Part shown: one piece after another, positions 1 through 8,217 of the stretch
How positions within the stretch are numbered: the stretch's first letter is position 1
Layout: each line of letters begins with the position of its first letter
Assembly (NCBI GenBank): GCA_964492775.1
Contig: CAZBLH010000002.1
Coordinates: forward strand, 67,440 to 131,439
DNA from: WRDS01 sp964492775
Lineage (GTDB): Bacteria; Actinomycetota; Coriobacteriia; Anaerosomatales; PHET01
DNA: 64,000 bases
Direction of reading: 5' to 3'
The notes under the pieces: model-generated
What the model saw: the letters and a program-made list of their open reading frames with translations, nothing else
Database searches by the model: none
What the model was told of the DNA's origin: nothing
Made by a program: the position numbers and the translations under genes

Positions 1-1
1 T

Positions 2-643
2 TGCTTCCGTTGCCACGTTCAGGGCGACGTGAAGGCCGCCGTTGCGTCGCTGACTGCTCCGGGTGAATGCAGCGCCTGTCACACCCCCGGATTCGAGCTC
101 AAGCCTGCAAGCCACAAGGAAGCGGACTTCTTCCCGGCCAAGCATGGCGAACTTGCCAATGCTGAGGCGGAGCGGGTAGCCGAGGCCCTCGCTGAGGTTG
201 GCGGCGCGGGTGAGGGTGAGGAGCACTCGAGCCTGAAGCTCCCGTCGATCGGCACAGACAAGGCGTACGCGTCCTCCGGTGGCGAAACGCTCGGTACCCA
301 GCTGCCCGCCGTCGAGACGATCAACGAGTGCTATACCTGCCACGCCGAGAAGTTCTGTACCGACTGCCACAAGGCGCCGGTGCCGCACCCTGCAGACTTC
401 ATTCAGGCCCACGGCGAGTGGGGGCAGAAGGATCCGAAGTCCTGCGAGATGTGCCACGGTCCGGTCGACCGTTTCTGTGACGACTGCCACCACGGCAGCG
501 CCATCAACTGGACGGTGGACACCAGCAGGTCGTGGATCCAGCAGCACGACGACGCTGTTGGCAAGACTGGCGCCAAGGCGTGCTTCGAGTGCCACGATCC
601 GACCTACTGCGCACGGTGTCACGTAAGAGGCGGCAAGCTCTAG
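2..643 (+). CDS. Multihaem c-type cytochrome, 3' part (5' end outside window)
   Basis: Electron-carrying c-type cytochrome, expected outside the cytoplasmic membrane. The frame is open from base 2 and begins inside a haem motif (CFRCH, bases 2-16), so the GTG at 29 is not the true start. Eight CxxCH motifs are visible: CFRCH, CSACH, CYTCH, CTDCH, CEMCH, CDDCH, CFECH and CARCH. The last six form three close pairs about five residues apart, which suggests stacked haem pairs as in cytochrome c3/c7-like or nitrite-reductase-associated families. A haem-free stretch rich in Ala and Glu lies after the second motif. The signal peptide or membrane anchor would be upstream and is not visible. A hairpin at 682-712 follows. 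The redox partner cannot be named. Confidence 0.9.
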   Translation, partial: CFRCHVQGDVKAAVASLTAPGECSACHTPGFELKPASHKEADFFPAKHGELANAEAERVAEALAEVGGAGEGEEHSSLKLPSIGTDKAYASSGGETLGTQLPAVETINECYTCHAEKFCTDCHKAPVPHPADFIQAHGEWGQKDPKSCEMCHGPVDRFCDDCHHGSAINWTVDTSRSWIQQHDDAVGKTGAKACFECHDPTYCARCHVRGGKL

Positions 644-681
644 CCGCTCCCGGGGCACTGCGATAGCCGATGCGATACACT

Positions 682-712
682 GTCCCCCTGTCCGGGTTCC
701 GGGCAGGGGGAC
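682..712 (+). terminator. Strong hairpin after the cytochrome gene
   Basis: Bases 682-695 pair with 699-712 to give a stem of about 14 bp (one G-U pair) around a 3-nt loop. No run of T follows, so intrinsic termination is uncertain. The position, 40 nt after the cytochrome stop and 60 nt before the next gene, fits a terminator. Confidence 0.55.
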
Positions 713-772
713 GGCTTTGGCCGCAGGGTAATCCGGATACGGTGTCTTTGACGAAAGGGACCTTGCGAAGCC

Positions 773-2581
773 ATGCCCAAAGTGGATGTCGTCCTTCTGC
801 ACGCGCCGGCTGTCTATGACTTCCGTGAGCGCTCGATCATGTTCGGGCCGGTCTCGGACATGGTGCCGTCGACGCCGATTTTCGAGATGTATCCCGTCGG
901 GCTCACTACGATGGCGGAGTACATGGAGCGGCATGGCATCACCGTGCGTATCGTCAACCTGGCGGTGCTCATGCTCAACCGCCCGAACTTCGACGTAGAA
1001 GCGCATATCGCGAGCATGGATGCCGCTTTGTTCGGCATCGACCTGCACTGGCTGCCTCACGCCCATGGCTCGGTGGAGATCGCGCGCATCGTCAAGCGGC
1101 TGCATCCCGACACGCCCGTGGTCTTCGGCGGGCTTTCCTCGACCTACTTCCACGAAGAGCTCATCACCTATGACGCCGTCGATCTCGTGATGCGCGGAGA
1201 CTCGACCGAGGAGCCGATGCGCCAACTGGTCGAGGCCGTGAAGCGCGGTGGCTCGCTCAGCGAGATACCCAACCTCACCTGGAAAGACTCGACCGGGGCG
1301 GTGACGGTGAACCCGCTCGAGTGGGTTCCGCGCGACATGAACGCCATCTCGCTTGACTACTCCTACAACATGAAGGCGGTCATCCGGTACCGCGACATGA
1401 TGGGCTTCGTTCCCTTCAAGGACTGGCTCCAGTACCCGGTGTGCGCCTCACTGATCTGCAGAGGCTGCACGCACAACTGCGTGACCTGTGGCGGCTCGGC
1501 GCACTCGTTCCGGGAGCACTTCGGAAGAGGCCGCGTCGCGTTTCGCGATCCCGATCTGCTGGTGAGAGACATCCGGCACATCCAGCGCTACATCCCCGGA
1601 CCCATGTTCGTGCTCAATGACTTCCTGCAGGCCGGGCCGGAGTACACTCGCCAGTTCATCGAGGGTCTCAACGGCATCAAGATGAAGAACCCGATCGGGT
1701 TCGAATTCTTCGGCCCGCCCAAAGAGGGTTTCTACGAGCTGCTGGACGCGAACCTCAACGACTGGTCGGTGGAGATCAGCGTTGAAAGCCATGATGACGG
1801 GGTGCGCGCAGCCTTCGGTAAGAAGCACTATACGATCGATCAGATCGAGTACACCATCAAGGACGCGCTCGCCAAGGGTTGCTCGCGTTTCGACCTGTAC
1901 TTCATGACCGGCATTCCGACCCAGACTGCGGCGAGCGTCCGGGAGACTGCCGACTACGTCCGGCACCTCTACGAATCGGTCGGGTACGACAAGCGGCTGC
2001 TCTGCTTCATCAGCCCCATGGCGCCCTTCCTCGATCCGGGCTCGCAGGTCTTCGACCGCCCAGAGGATTTCGGCTACACACTCAGGGCCAAGACTCTCGA
2101 AGAGCACAGGGAGCGCCTCCTCCTGCCCTCGTGGAAGCACATCATGAATTACGAGAGCGATGCAATGACCGCCGACGAGATGGTCGACTCGACGTATGAT
2201 GCGGCCCTGGCGATCAACCGCATCAAGGGTGAAGGCGGAGTGATCGATACCGCCACGATGGCGACCACGGAGACGCGCATCGCCGAAGCTCGCGACGCCA
2301 TGCGCAGGATCGACGCGATCATGGACGGTCCGATCTCAACGCGCGAGCCTGCGCTGGTAGCGCTTAAAGAGGAGTTCGACCGCCTGTCCCAGTCAACGGT
2401 ATGCGAGAAGACCGAGCTGAACTGGCCGCGGTACGTGGGCGTGCGCCACGTGGCTGCCGCCGCCGGCCTGTTCGTGCGCGAGAACACCGCCCTGCTGTTC
2501 GGTAAGAACAAGGACGGTGTGCGCCCTGCTGTATCCGACCAGCACACCCGAACTGAACCGGTCTACGAGCCGAAAGCCTGA
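773..2581 (+). CDS. B12-binding / radical SAM domain protein (Ta0216-like)
   Basis: Predicted radical-SAM enzyme with an N-terminal cobalamin-binding (Rossmann-like) domain. Residues 1-150 carry the B12-type fold, including the GIDLHW segment near 88-93 and a VVFGGLSST loop near 116-124. The radical-SAM cluster motif CTHNCVTC gives Cys232, Cys236 and Cys239, the CX3CX2C ligands of a [4Fe-4S] cluster. The remainder to residue 602 would be the TIM-barrel and a helical tail. The closest family I recall is the B12/radical-SAM Ta0216 group, whose substrate is unknown. The start ATG has AAAGGGA upstream at a rather long spacing. The stop is 8 nt before a demethylmenaquinone methyltransferase, so the two are probably co-transcribed. 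Confidence 0.85.
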   Translation: MPKVDVVLLHAPAVYDFRERSIMFGPVSDMVPSTPIFEMYPVGLTTMAEYMERHGITVRIVNLAVLMLNRPNFDVEAHIASMDAALFGIDLHWLPHAHGSVEIARIVKRLHPDTPVVFGGLSSTYFHEELITYDAVDLVMRGDSTEEPMRQLVEAVKRGGSLSEIPNLTWKDSTGAVTVNPLEWVPRDMNAISLDYSYNMKAVIRYRDMMGFVPFKDWLQYPVCASLICRGCTHNCVTCGGSAHSFREHFGRGRVAFRDPDLLVRDIRHIQRYIPGPMFVLNDFLQAGPEYTRQFIEGLNGIKMKNPIGFEFFGPPKEGFYELLDANLNDWSVEISVESHDDGVRAAFGKKHYTIDQIEYTIKDALAKGCSRFDLYFMTGIPTQTAASVRETADYVRHLYESVGYDKRLLCFISPMAPFLDPGSQVFDRPEDFGYTLRAKTLEEHRERLLLPSWKHIMNYESDAMTADEMVDSTYDAALAINRIKGEGGVIDTATMATTETRIAEARDAMRRIDAIMDGPISTREPALVALKEEFDRLSQSTVCEKTELNWPRYVGVRHVAAAAGLFVRENTALLFGKNKDGVRPAVSDQHTRTEPVYEPKA

Positions 2582-2589
2582 TTGCCGAG

Positions 2590-3339
2590 ATGCCCGAACA
2601 CAACCAGTCAAACACCACTCCAGTGACCGAGGCTGCGCCTGGTGAGGCCACTGCGGAGCGCGTGCGCGGCATCTTCTCCAATATCGCGTCGAGCTACGAC
2701 ACGTTCAACGCGCTCGCGTCGCTCGGCATCGACCGCAGCTGGCGCAGCGCGTTGGTCAAGGCAGGTCGGTTCGATGCCACTTCCCGGGCGCTCGACATCG
2801 CAGCCGGCACTGGCGACGTCTCGCTGGCGATTGCCAAGAAGGCTGCACCTGCCGAGGTGGTCGTCTCGGACTTCGCGCCCGAGATGCTCGTGATCGCCGA
2901 GGAGAAGGCGCGGTCGTACCAGGGCCCTACGCGACTCAAGTTCATTGAGGCCGATGCTCAGGCGCTGCCGTTCGAGGACGACAGCTTCGACGTGGTGACC
3001 GTCGCTTTCGGCGTGCGGAACTTCCCCAAGCGGGAACTCAACTTCGCCGAGGTGCTGCGGGTGCTGAAGCCCGGTGGACGCTACGTGATCCTCGAGTTCT
3101 CGCGGCCGCCGTTCGCGCCGTGGCGGGCTGTCTATCACGTGTACCTACGCGGCGTGATTCCGGCGATCGGCGCTCTCCTCACCGGCGACAAGCCCAGCTT
3201 CGTGTATCTCAACGACTCGATCCGCCGTTTCCCGACGCAGCCGGAGCTCGCTGCAGAGCTCAAGGAAGCGGGTTTCTCGGCGGTCGAGTGGAAGAACCTC
3301 ACCGGCGGTATCGTCGCACTGCATACGGCGGTTAAGTAG
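2590..3339 (+). CDS. menG: Demethylmenaquinone / class I SAM methyltransferase
   Basis: UbiE/MenG-family methyltransferase, the last step of menaquinone synthesis, which methylates the naphthoquinone ring with S-adenosylmethionine. Length (249 aa) is normal. Family marks visible: the N-terminal FSNIASSYDTFNALAS segment, the SAM-binding motif ALDIAAGTGDVS around residues 68-79, and the acidic VVSDFAPEML loop. Cytoplasmic, acting at the membrane face. It follows the radical-SAM gene by 8 nt and precedes the amidohydrolase by about 58 nt. A role in menaquinone rather than ubiquinone is inferred from the anaerobe-like context. Confidence 0.93.
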   Translation: MPEHNQSNTTPVTEAAPGEATAERVRGIFSNIASSYDTFNALASLGIDRSWRSALVKAGRFDATSRALDIAAGTGDVSLAIAKKAAPAEVVVSDFAPEMLVIAEEKARSYQGPTRLKFIEADAQALPFEDDSFDVVTVAFGVRNFPKRELNFAEVLRVLKPGGRYVILEFSRPPFAPWRAVYHVYLRGVIPAIGALLTGDKPSFVYLNDSIRRFPTQPELAAELKEAGFSAVEWKNLTGGIVALHTAVK

Positions 3340-3397
3340 CCGCTCGCCTACGCGGGCTGGGGTAGAATCGCGTGTAACCGACGCTGAAGGGGCATCG

Positions 3398-4744
3398 ATG
3401 CTGCTTACTGCCAGATACGTGCTTCCCGTCGCCGCACCTCACATCGAGTACGGAGCAGTCCTTGTGAGAGGCGACCGCATCGTCGAGATCGGCGACTTTG
3501 AACACCTGCGCGCCAAGCACCCCGACGAGGAGGTGCGCGACTTCGGTCTGGCCGCGATCATGCCCGGCTTCATCGACCTGCACACGCACCTTGAGTACAC
3601 GACTATGCGTGGGCTCGTCGACGACGTGCCCTACTCACGCTGGAAGTATCAGTTGTTGCAGAAGGAGCGCCTGTACTCGCCCGAGGACTGGGACGACTCG
3701 GCGATGCTCGGCGCGCTCGAGGTCCTGCAGTCCGGCATCACGACGATCGCTGACATCACCGAGACCGGCGCCTCGGCCCGGGCCGCGAACCGTGCGGGCC
3801 TGCGATCGGTCATCTACCGCGAAGTCCTGACTATGGACCGGCATGAGGTTCCGGGCGTGATGCAGGCGGCGGCGACCGACATCGAGGATTGGCGCTCGGA
3901 GGCCGACGGTGAGCGCACTCGGTTCGGAATTGCGCCTCATGCTCCGTACTCATGCCACCCGGAGCTGTTCCAGAAGGTTGCCGAGTATGCCGCCGACGGC
4001 ACCCCGGTCGCGATGCATCTGGCCGGCAGCCGCGAAGAGTACCAGTTCGTGAAGTACGGCTCCTCCATGCTCGCGATCGACGTTCGCGACATATACGACG
4101 CTCAGGCGCCCCTGTGGCTGCCGACGGGAGTGAGCCCGGTCCGCTACGTCCTGCAGTGGGGCTTGTTCGACGTGCCGAACGTGATGGCGGTGCACTGCAC
4201 GCAGATCGATGGGGACGACATCGAGATCCTGGCGTCACGGGACGTCTCGGTTGCGCACTGCCCGCGCTGCAACGCGAAACTGGGAATGGGAATGGCGCCA
4301 GTGGCTGCGTTGCTCGGCGCCAAGGTGCGGGTCGGTTTGGGAACCGACTCCCCGGCAGCATCGAACTCGACCGACATGTTCGAGGAGATGCGCATCGGGC
4401 TGCTGCTTCAGCGTGCCGCGTGCGGCGAGGGTCGCTTCACCCCCGCTCGCGAGTTCGTGAAGATGGCCACTCTGGATGCGGCGCGTGCCCTGCGCCTGGA
4501 AAGGGAGATAGGATCGATCGAGCCTGGCAAGCGGGCTGACCTCATCGCAGTCGACCTCTCGGAGCCGCACCAGCTGCCCACGCACAACCCCTATGGGACA
4601 CTCGTTCACACCGCAAGCCAGGAGAATGTCTTGTGGACGATGGTCGGAGGCAAGGTGCGCTATGAGGCACACCAGTGGCCACAAGTGGATCACGAGCGGG
4701 TGTTTGCGCGGGCCGAGGAGATGCGCAGCAAGCTCAGCGCCTAA
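3398..4744 (+). CDS. Amidohydrolase; candidate aminofutalosine deaminase
   Basis: Metal-dependent amidohydrolase of the TrzA/AtzA and S-adenosylhomocysteine/5'-methylthioadenosine/aminofutalosine deaminase group. A beta-sandwich N-terminus leads into the HTH metal motif (His62, His64); the other expected ligands are His207 (MHLAGSREE) and Asp317 (GLGTDSPA), with His266 in the VHCTQ strand and a HCPRCNAKLG loop. Full length at 448 aa. Neighbouring menG suggests it could be the deaminase of the futalosine menaquinone route, but MTA or SAH deamination cannot be excluded from sequence alone. RBS-like AAGG precedes the ATG, and TAGAAT at 3363-3368 may be a -10 element. Confidence 0.8.
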   Translation: MLLTARYVLPVAAPHIEYGAVLVRGDRIVEIGDFEHLRAKHPDEEVRDFGLAAIMPGFIDLHTHLEYTTMRGLVDDVPYSRWKYQLLQKERLYSPEDWDDSAMLGALEVLQSGITTIADITETGASARAANRAGLRSVIYREVLTMDRHEVPGVMQAAATDIEDWRSEADGERTRFGIAPHAPYSCHPELFQKVAEYAADGTPVAMHLAGSREEYQFVKYGSSMLAIDVRDIYDAQAPLWLPTGVSPVRYVLQWGLFDVPNVMAVHCTQIDGDDIEILASRDVSVAHCPRCNAKLGMGMAPVAALLGAKVRVGLGTDSPAASNSTDMFEEMRIGLLLQRAACGEGRFTPAREFVKMATLDAARALRLEREIGSIEPGKRADLIAVDLSEPHQLPTHNPYGTLVHTASQENVLWTMVGGKVRYEAHQWPQVDHERVFARAEEMRSKLSA

Positions 4745-4799
4745 CCTATCTTCAGGTTTGTCCTCCGTTGGCGTGGTCGTTGCTTCATTACACGCGATG

Positions 4800-4822
4800 A
4801 CCCCGACACGGGGTGTTTGATG
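4800..4822 (+). terminator. Possible terminator after the amidohydrolase
   Basis: A 6-bp GC stem (4800-4805 with 4809-4814) around a 3-nt loop is followed by a T-rich stretch (gtttgatgtt). A second short hairpin, 4848-4852 with 4857-4861, lies in the leader of the next gene. Both are short. Confidence 0.35.
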
Positions 4823-4884
4823 TTGCAAGTGAGTCTGTATGCCGTTTCGGGGGAAGCCCCGTCCGACTTGGGAGGTTACCTCAC

Positions 4885-5274
4885 GTGAGTGACCAGGATT
4901 TCTTCTTCGACGATGAAGAGCAGGTAGTGGCCGAGAAGGACAAGGCTCCTGCCAAGAAGGGTGCGCAGGCGAAGAGTGTGCCGGCGAAGAGCGCTCCCGC
5001 CCAGAGTGCACCTGCCACAGTGCAGACCGTCACGCTCTCGATGGCCGTGCTCATCGGCGTCATCGGCCTGCTGGCCGGCTTCATCATCGGAGTGATCGTG
5101 CCGGTCGGCGGCGCCTCGACTCCAGCTCCGACCCCCACCACGCCGGTGACCACCGGTGGAAGCATGGGCGGCGCCCCGCAGCTCAGCGAGGAGCAGCTCA
5201 CCAACGGACAGCTGCCTGAGGGTCATCCTGACATCGAGGCGATGGGTGGCAGCGAGGCCACGACGACTCCGTAG
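4885..5274 (+). CDS. Small single-pass membrane protein, function unknown
   Basis: 129-residue protein with no family I can name. It starts at GTG 4885, with GGAGGT at 4871-4876 eight nt upstream; the frame is open further 5' but has no better start. Residues 1-50 are charged and rich in Lys/Ala/Pro; one hydrophobic helix lies near 53-75 (AVLIGVIGLLAGFIIGVIV), followed by a Thr/Pro/Gly-rich probably external linker and a short acidic segment. It is 67 nt upstream of another membrane-anchored protein with TPR repeats, and the two may work together as a scaffold. Confidence 0.75.
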   Translation: MSDQDFFFDDEEQVVAEKDKAPAKKGAQAKSVPAKSAPAQSAPATVQTVTLSMAVLIGVIGLLAGFIIGVIVPVGGASTPAPTPTTPVTTGGSMGGAPQLSEEQLTNGQLPEGHPDIEAMGGSEATTTP

Positions 5275-5341
5275 GCGGACTCGCCCTGGACTGCGGCCCA
5301 TCTTGGAGCCGGACGCGGCGGTGCTTGGAAAGGCGACCTGA

Positions 5342-5992
5342 GTGGCGATCAACAAAGCGAAGACCTCAACCGGCACCAAGGCGGTGCTCATCTTCCTGAT
5401 CGTGGCATTCGTCACGAGCTTCGTGAGCATCGGCTCGGGGCTGCTCAGCGGGGGAACGGGCGGCAACCAGACCCCAACGTCAGGGACGGACCCTCTGGCC
5501 TCGATTGACGCGCGACATCAGCCGACGGTCTCGTCGCTCACGAGCCAGCTGCAGAGCGACCCCAACAACTACGAGTTGCTGGTTCAGCTCGGCAACACGT
5601 ACTTTGACTGGGCCTCGGAGCTGCAGCAGGCCTCACAGGCGACCACGTCAACCGCCGGTGCGGATGGTCCGGTCTGGGTGGCTGCCAAGGACGCATACAG
5701 CCGAGCGCTCGCAGTACGTGACGACGAGCCTGGCGTGAACATCGACTACGCGATTGCGCTGTTCTACTCCGGAGAGACGGACCGTGCCATTGAGGTCGCG
5801 TCCAGCGTGGCTGAGACAACGCCCGATTTCGCCCCTGCCTGGTTCAACCTGGGCATCTTCAGCGAGGCTGTCGGGCGCTCGGCGGATGCTCTGACCGCGT
5901 TCAAGAAGGCGGTCGAGCTCGACCCCAACGGATCGCAGGTCAACATCGGGTACGCCAAGGAGCGCGTGACCCAGCTCGAGGCCGCGAACTGA
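5342..5992 (+). CDS. Membrane-anchored TPR protein
   Basis: 216-residue protein. A hydrophobic helix near residues 13-36 would anchor it, followed by a Gly/Thr/Pro linker and about three tetratricopeptide-like units (around 70-85, 105-150 and 153-205; the clearest is PAWFNLGIFSEAVGRSADAL). TPR domains bind protein partners; membrane-tethered versions occur in cytochrome c maturation (NrfG/CycH type) and in envelope assembly. A multihaem cytochrome lies 4.7 kb upstream, so a link to cytochrome maturation is possible but unproven. The start is GTG. A bidirectional hairpin at 6052-6080 follows. Confidence 0.8.
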   Translation: MAINKAKTSTGTKAVLIFLIVAFVTSFVSIGSGLLSGGTGGNQTPTSGTDPLASIDARHQPTVSSLTSQLQSDPNNYELLVQLGNTYFDWASELQQASQATTSTAGADGPVWVAAKDAYSRALAVRDDEPGVNIDYAIALFYSGETDRAIEVASSVAETTPDFAPAWFNLGIFSEAVGRSADALTAFKKAVELDPNGSQVNIGYAKERVTQLEAAN

Positions 5993-6051
5993 TCGAGGCG
6001 AGGGAGCCGCAGCGTCCATGACGCTGCGCTTGAAGATCTTCACGAGGAAAC

Positions 6052-6080
6052 GAACGGCATGCCCCAAGGGCATGCCGTTC
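6052..6080. terminator. Bidirectional terminator between convergent genes
   Basis: A perfect 13-bp stem (6052-6064 with 6068-6080) with a 3-nt loop lies between the TPR gene on + and the STAS gene on -. Downstream on + is ttcgtcttc, and on - the flank reads tttcctcg, so it could serve both transcripts. Confidence 0.75.
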
Positions 6081-6108
6081 TTCGTCTTCGGCGATGCTTG
6101 AAGCAGGT

Positions 6109-6450
6109 CTATCCTGCGATGATCTGCTTCGCCTCTTCGATGCTGACCGCGGTCGAGAAGATGCCGTTGAGCCGGGTGAGCGAGAGGATGTTGTCGACGG
6201 TCTCGTTGGTGACGAGCACCAGTTTGCCGCCGGTGACGCCGTACTCCTTCGACAGCGAGAGCAGCAGCCCAAGACCTGAGCTGTCGAGGTACTCGAGCCC
6301 CGAGAGGTCGACGATTACTGCGGGCGGCTCAGACTTCAGGATGTTGTCGATGCTCACGCGGAGCGCGCTGCATTCCCCGTAGTCCAGGTCGCCGAGCAGC
6401 TCCAGGAGCCAGAACTCGTTGCGCTGATCCAGATTGATTGTGAGAGCCAT
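6109..6450 (-). CDS. STAS-domain anti-sigma factor antagonist
   Basis: 113-residue single STAS domain of the SpoIIAA/RsbV type. It carries the family core with the phosphorylatable serine region EYLDSSGLGLLL near residues 53-64. Such proteins release a sigma factor by binding its anti-sigma kinase when the serine is unphosphorylated. No cognate kinase or sigma gene is in the window. It is divergent from a second STAS gene at 6586, with 135 nt between them, so both may be controlled from one intergenic region. Confidence 0.9.
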   Translation of the reverse strand: MALTINLDQRNEFWLLELLGDLDYGECSALRVSIDNILKSEPPAVIVDLSGLEYLDSSGLGLLLSLSKEYGVTGGKLVLVTNETVDNILSLTRLNGIFSTAVSIEEAKQIIAG

Positions 6451-6585
6451 AGCATCCTTCCTTCGATGCGCGTTTACGACAATGGTACCCTTTCGCGGGC
6501 ATCTCGACGCTGCCGCTCTAGGATGAACCGCGCAAGGGCGTTACAATCGGTTGCACTGTTTCAGAGCGACCAAGGGGCCGATCAC

Positions 6586-6921
6586 ATGGAACTGGGTATC
6601 ACGACCGACCGCGACGGAGACGTCTGCTCCATGACGCTCGTAGGCGAAGTCGATGTCTACACGGCGCCGAGGCTCAAGGAAGAGCTCATCTCAGCGGTGC
6701 AGTCCGGCTGCTCGAACGTGATCGTCAACATGGAGGAGGTCGGGTTCATCGACAGCTCCGGGCTAGGCGTTCTCGTAAGCGCGCTTCGCCGCGCACGCGA
6801 GCGCGACGGTGTCGTGCGCATCGTCTGCACGCGCGACAACATCCTGAAGATCTTCAGGATAACCGGGCTCGACAAGGTCTTCCCGATCTTCGCCGATGCG
6901 GAGGAAGCGAGCAGGTTCTAG
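6586..6921 (+). CDS. STAS-domain anti-sigma factor antagonist
   Basis: 111-residue STAS protein with the FIDSSGLGVLVS motif around residues 54-65, typical of anti-anti-sigma factors. I chose ATG 6586, which has AAGGGG at 6572-6577; an upstream in-frame ATG at 6466 would add 40 low-complexity residues without homology. TACAAT at 6542-6547 may be a -10 element. It is not a recent duplicate of the divergent STAS protein, since only the core motif is shared. It is followed by the Tat genes with a 70-nt gap. Confidence 0.9.
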   Translation: MELGITTDRDGDVCSMTLVGEVDVYTAPRLKEELISAVQSGCSNVIVNMEEVGFIDSSGLGVLVSALRRARERDGVVRIVCTRDNILKIFRITGLDKVFPIFADAEEASRF

Positions 6922-6991
6922 ACTATCTGCCGAGAATTCCGTGCTTTGCCAGTAGAGTAGGTTCTCTGCAAGTAGCGACCCGAATGAGAGT

Positions 6992-7411
6992 GTGACTGTG
7001 TTTGGTATCAGTGGCTTCGAGCTGCTCATAATTGTCGCCTTCATCCTCGTCATATTCGGTCCCGAGCGGCTTCCTGAGATCGCGCGCTCCGCTGGAAAGG
7101 CGCTGCGCGCGTTCAAGACCGCCCAGGAAGACATGGAGCGTCTCATCAAGCTTGAGATGCTGACCGGCGACCGTAAGCCCGCGGCGCCCGCGGGCCCCAC
7201 GCCTGCCGAGCGTGCGGCTGCAGGCGTTGCGAAGCAGCAGGCGGCCAAAGCCGCGGCGGCTGCGAGCGGGTCGGCTGCGATACCGGCCACACCGGCGGTC
7301 GCTCCCGAGGAGGAAGTCGACATCGCCGAGCAGAGGGCCCAAGCGCAGGCAGCTGAGAGCGTGTGGGATATGACGAGTGACGACGGTGACGATGAGGAGG
7401 ATGAGGAGTAG
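6992..7411 (+). CDS. tatA: Sec-independent translocase TatA/TatB-family protein
   Basis: Membrane component of the twin-arginine translocase, which exports folded proteins. One N-terminal helix (FGISGFELLIIVAFILVIFG), then the conserved FGPERLPEIARSAGKALRAF hinge and amphipathic helix, then an Ala/Pro-rich acidic tail ending in Asp/Glu. At 139 aa, with the PERLPE motif, it may play the TatB role; sequence does not settle TatA against TatB. GTG 6992 or GTG 6998 could be the start, and the second matches the usual MFGI beginning. tatC follows 14 nt later. Confidence 0.9.
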   Translation: MTVFGISGFELLIIVAFILVIFGPERLPEIARSAGKALRAFKTAQEDMERLIKLEMLTGDRKPAAPAGPTPAERAAAGVAKQQAAKAAAAASGSAAIPATPAVAPEEEVDIAEQRAQAQAAESVWDMTSDDGDDEEDEE

Positions 7412-7425
7412 CTTCCTCGCAAATC

Positions 7426-8199
7426 ATGCCGATTGGACCTAAGAGACTCCCGTTCTTCCAGCACCTTGCCGAGCTTCGGCAACGCTTGGTGATCATTCTC
7501 ATCACGCTTTCGGTGGGCGCGTCAGTCCTGTACATGGAACGGTTCTTCGAGCCCATCCTGAAGTTCGTGCTCGCTCCGATCGCCGACCTCTTGCCACCCG
7601 AGGGCCTGCTGTACTTCGGTCCGTTCGAGGCATTCACGTTCCGGTTCAAGGTCTCGCTCTTCGCCGCGATCGTGATCTTCAGCCCGATCATCATCTGGCA
7701 GATACTCGCGTTCTTCCTGCCCGCACTCAAGGAGAAGGAACAGAAGTGGGTCATTCCCACCTTCTTCGTCGCGGTTGCGCTGTTCCTGGGTGGTGCGGCA
7801 TTCGCCTACAAGATCGTCATGCAGCCCGCGTTCGAGTTCATGTTCGCCCAAGCGGGGGAGATGACTACGATCTTCCCCAGTGCTGACCGCTTCTTGACGG
7901 GCATCTTGTTGCTGCTGGTCGGATTCGGCGTCGCGTTCGAGATACCGATCGTGGTGTTCTATGCGATCGGGTTCGGCCTCATCCCATACGCGAAGCTGCG
8001 CGAGAACTGGCGGTTCGTGTACTCAGGCCTCGCCGTCGTCGCCGCGATCGCCACGCCTGACTGGTCGCCCGTCACGATGGGCATGCTGATGGGCGCTCTC
8101 GCAGGTCTGTACGAAGGAAGCCTGCTGCTCTCCAGAATCGTGTTCTCCCAGCGCATCAAGGCGCAGCAGGAGGAGTCCATCGCACAGGCGAGCGCGTAG
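7426..8199 (+). CDS. tatC: Twin-arginine translocase subunit TatC
   Basis: Polytopic receptor subunit of the Tat translocase, which recognises twin-arginine signal peptides. The N-terminus has the HLAELRQRL motif, and the FGPFEAFTFRFKVSLFAAI loop follows in the first half; six hydrophobic segments can be seen, ending with a short basic and Ser-rich tail. Length 257 aa is normal. It is paired with tatA/B upstream. Likely cargo in such organisms includes cofactor-containing redox enzymes, but no twin-arginine substrate is seen here. Confidence 0.96.
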   Translation: MPIGPKRLPFFQHLAELRQRLVIILITLSVGASVLYMERFFEPILKFVLAPIADLLPPEGLLYFGPFEAFTFRFKVSLFAAIVIFSPIIIWQILAFFLPALKEKEQKWVIPTFFVAVALFLGGAAFAYKIVMQPAFEFMFAQAGEMTTIFPSADRFLTGILLLLVGFGVAFEIPIVVFYAIGFGLIPYAKLRENWRFVYSGLAVVAAIATPDWSPVTMGMLMGALAGLYEGSLLLSRIVFSQRIKAQQEESIAQASA

Positions 8200-8217
8200 A
8201 GATCCCAGGAGTGTGCG

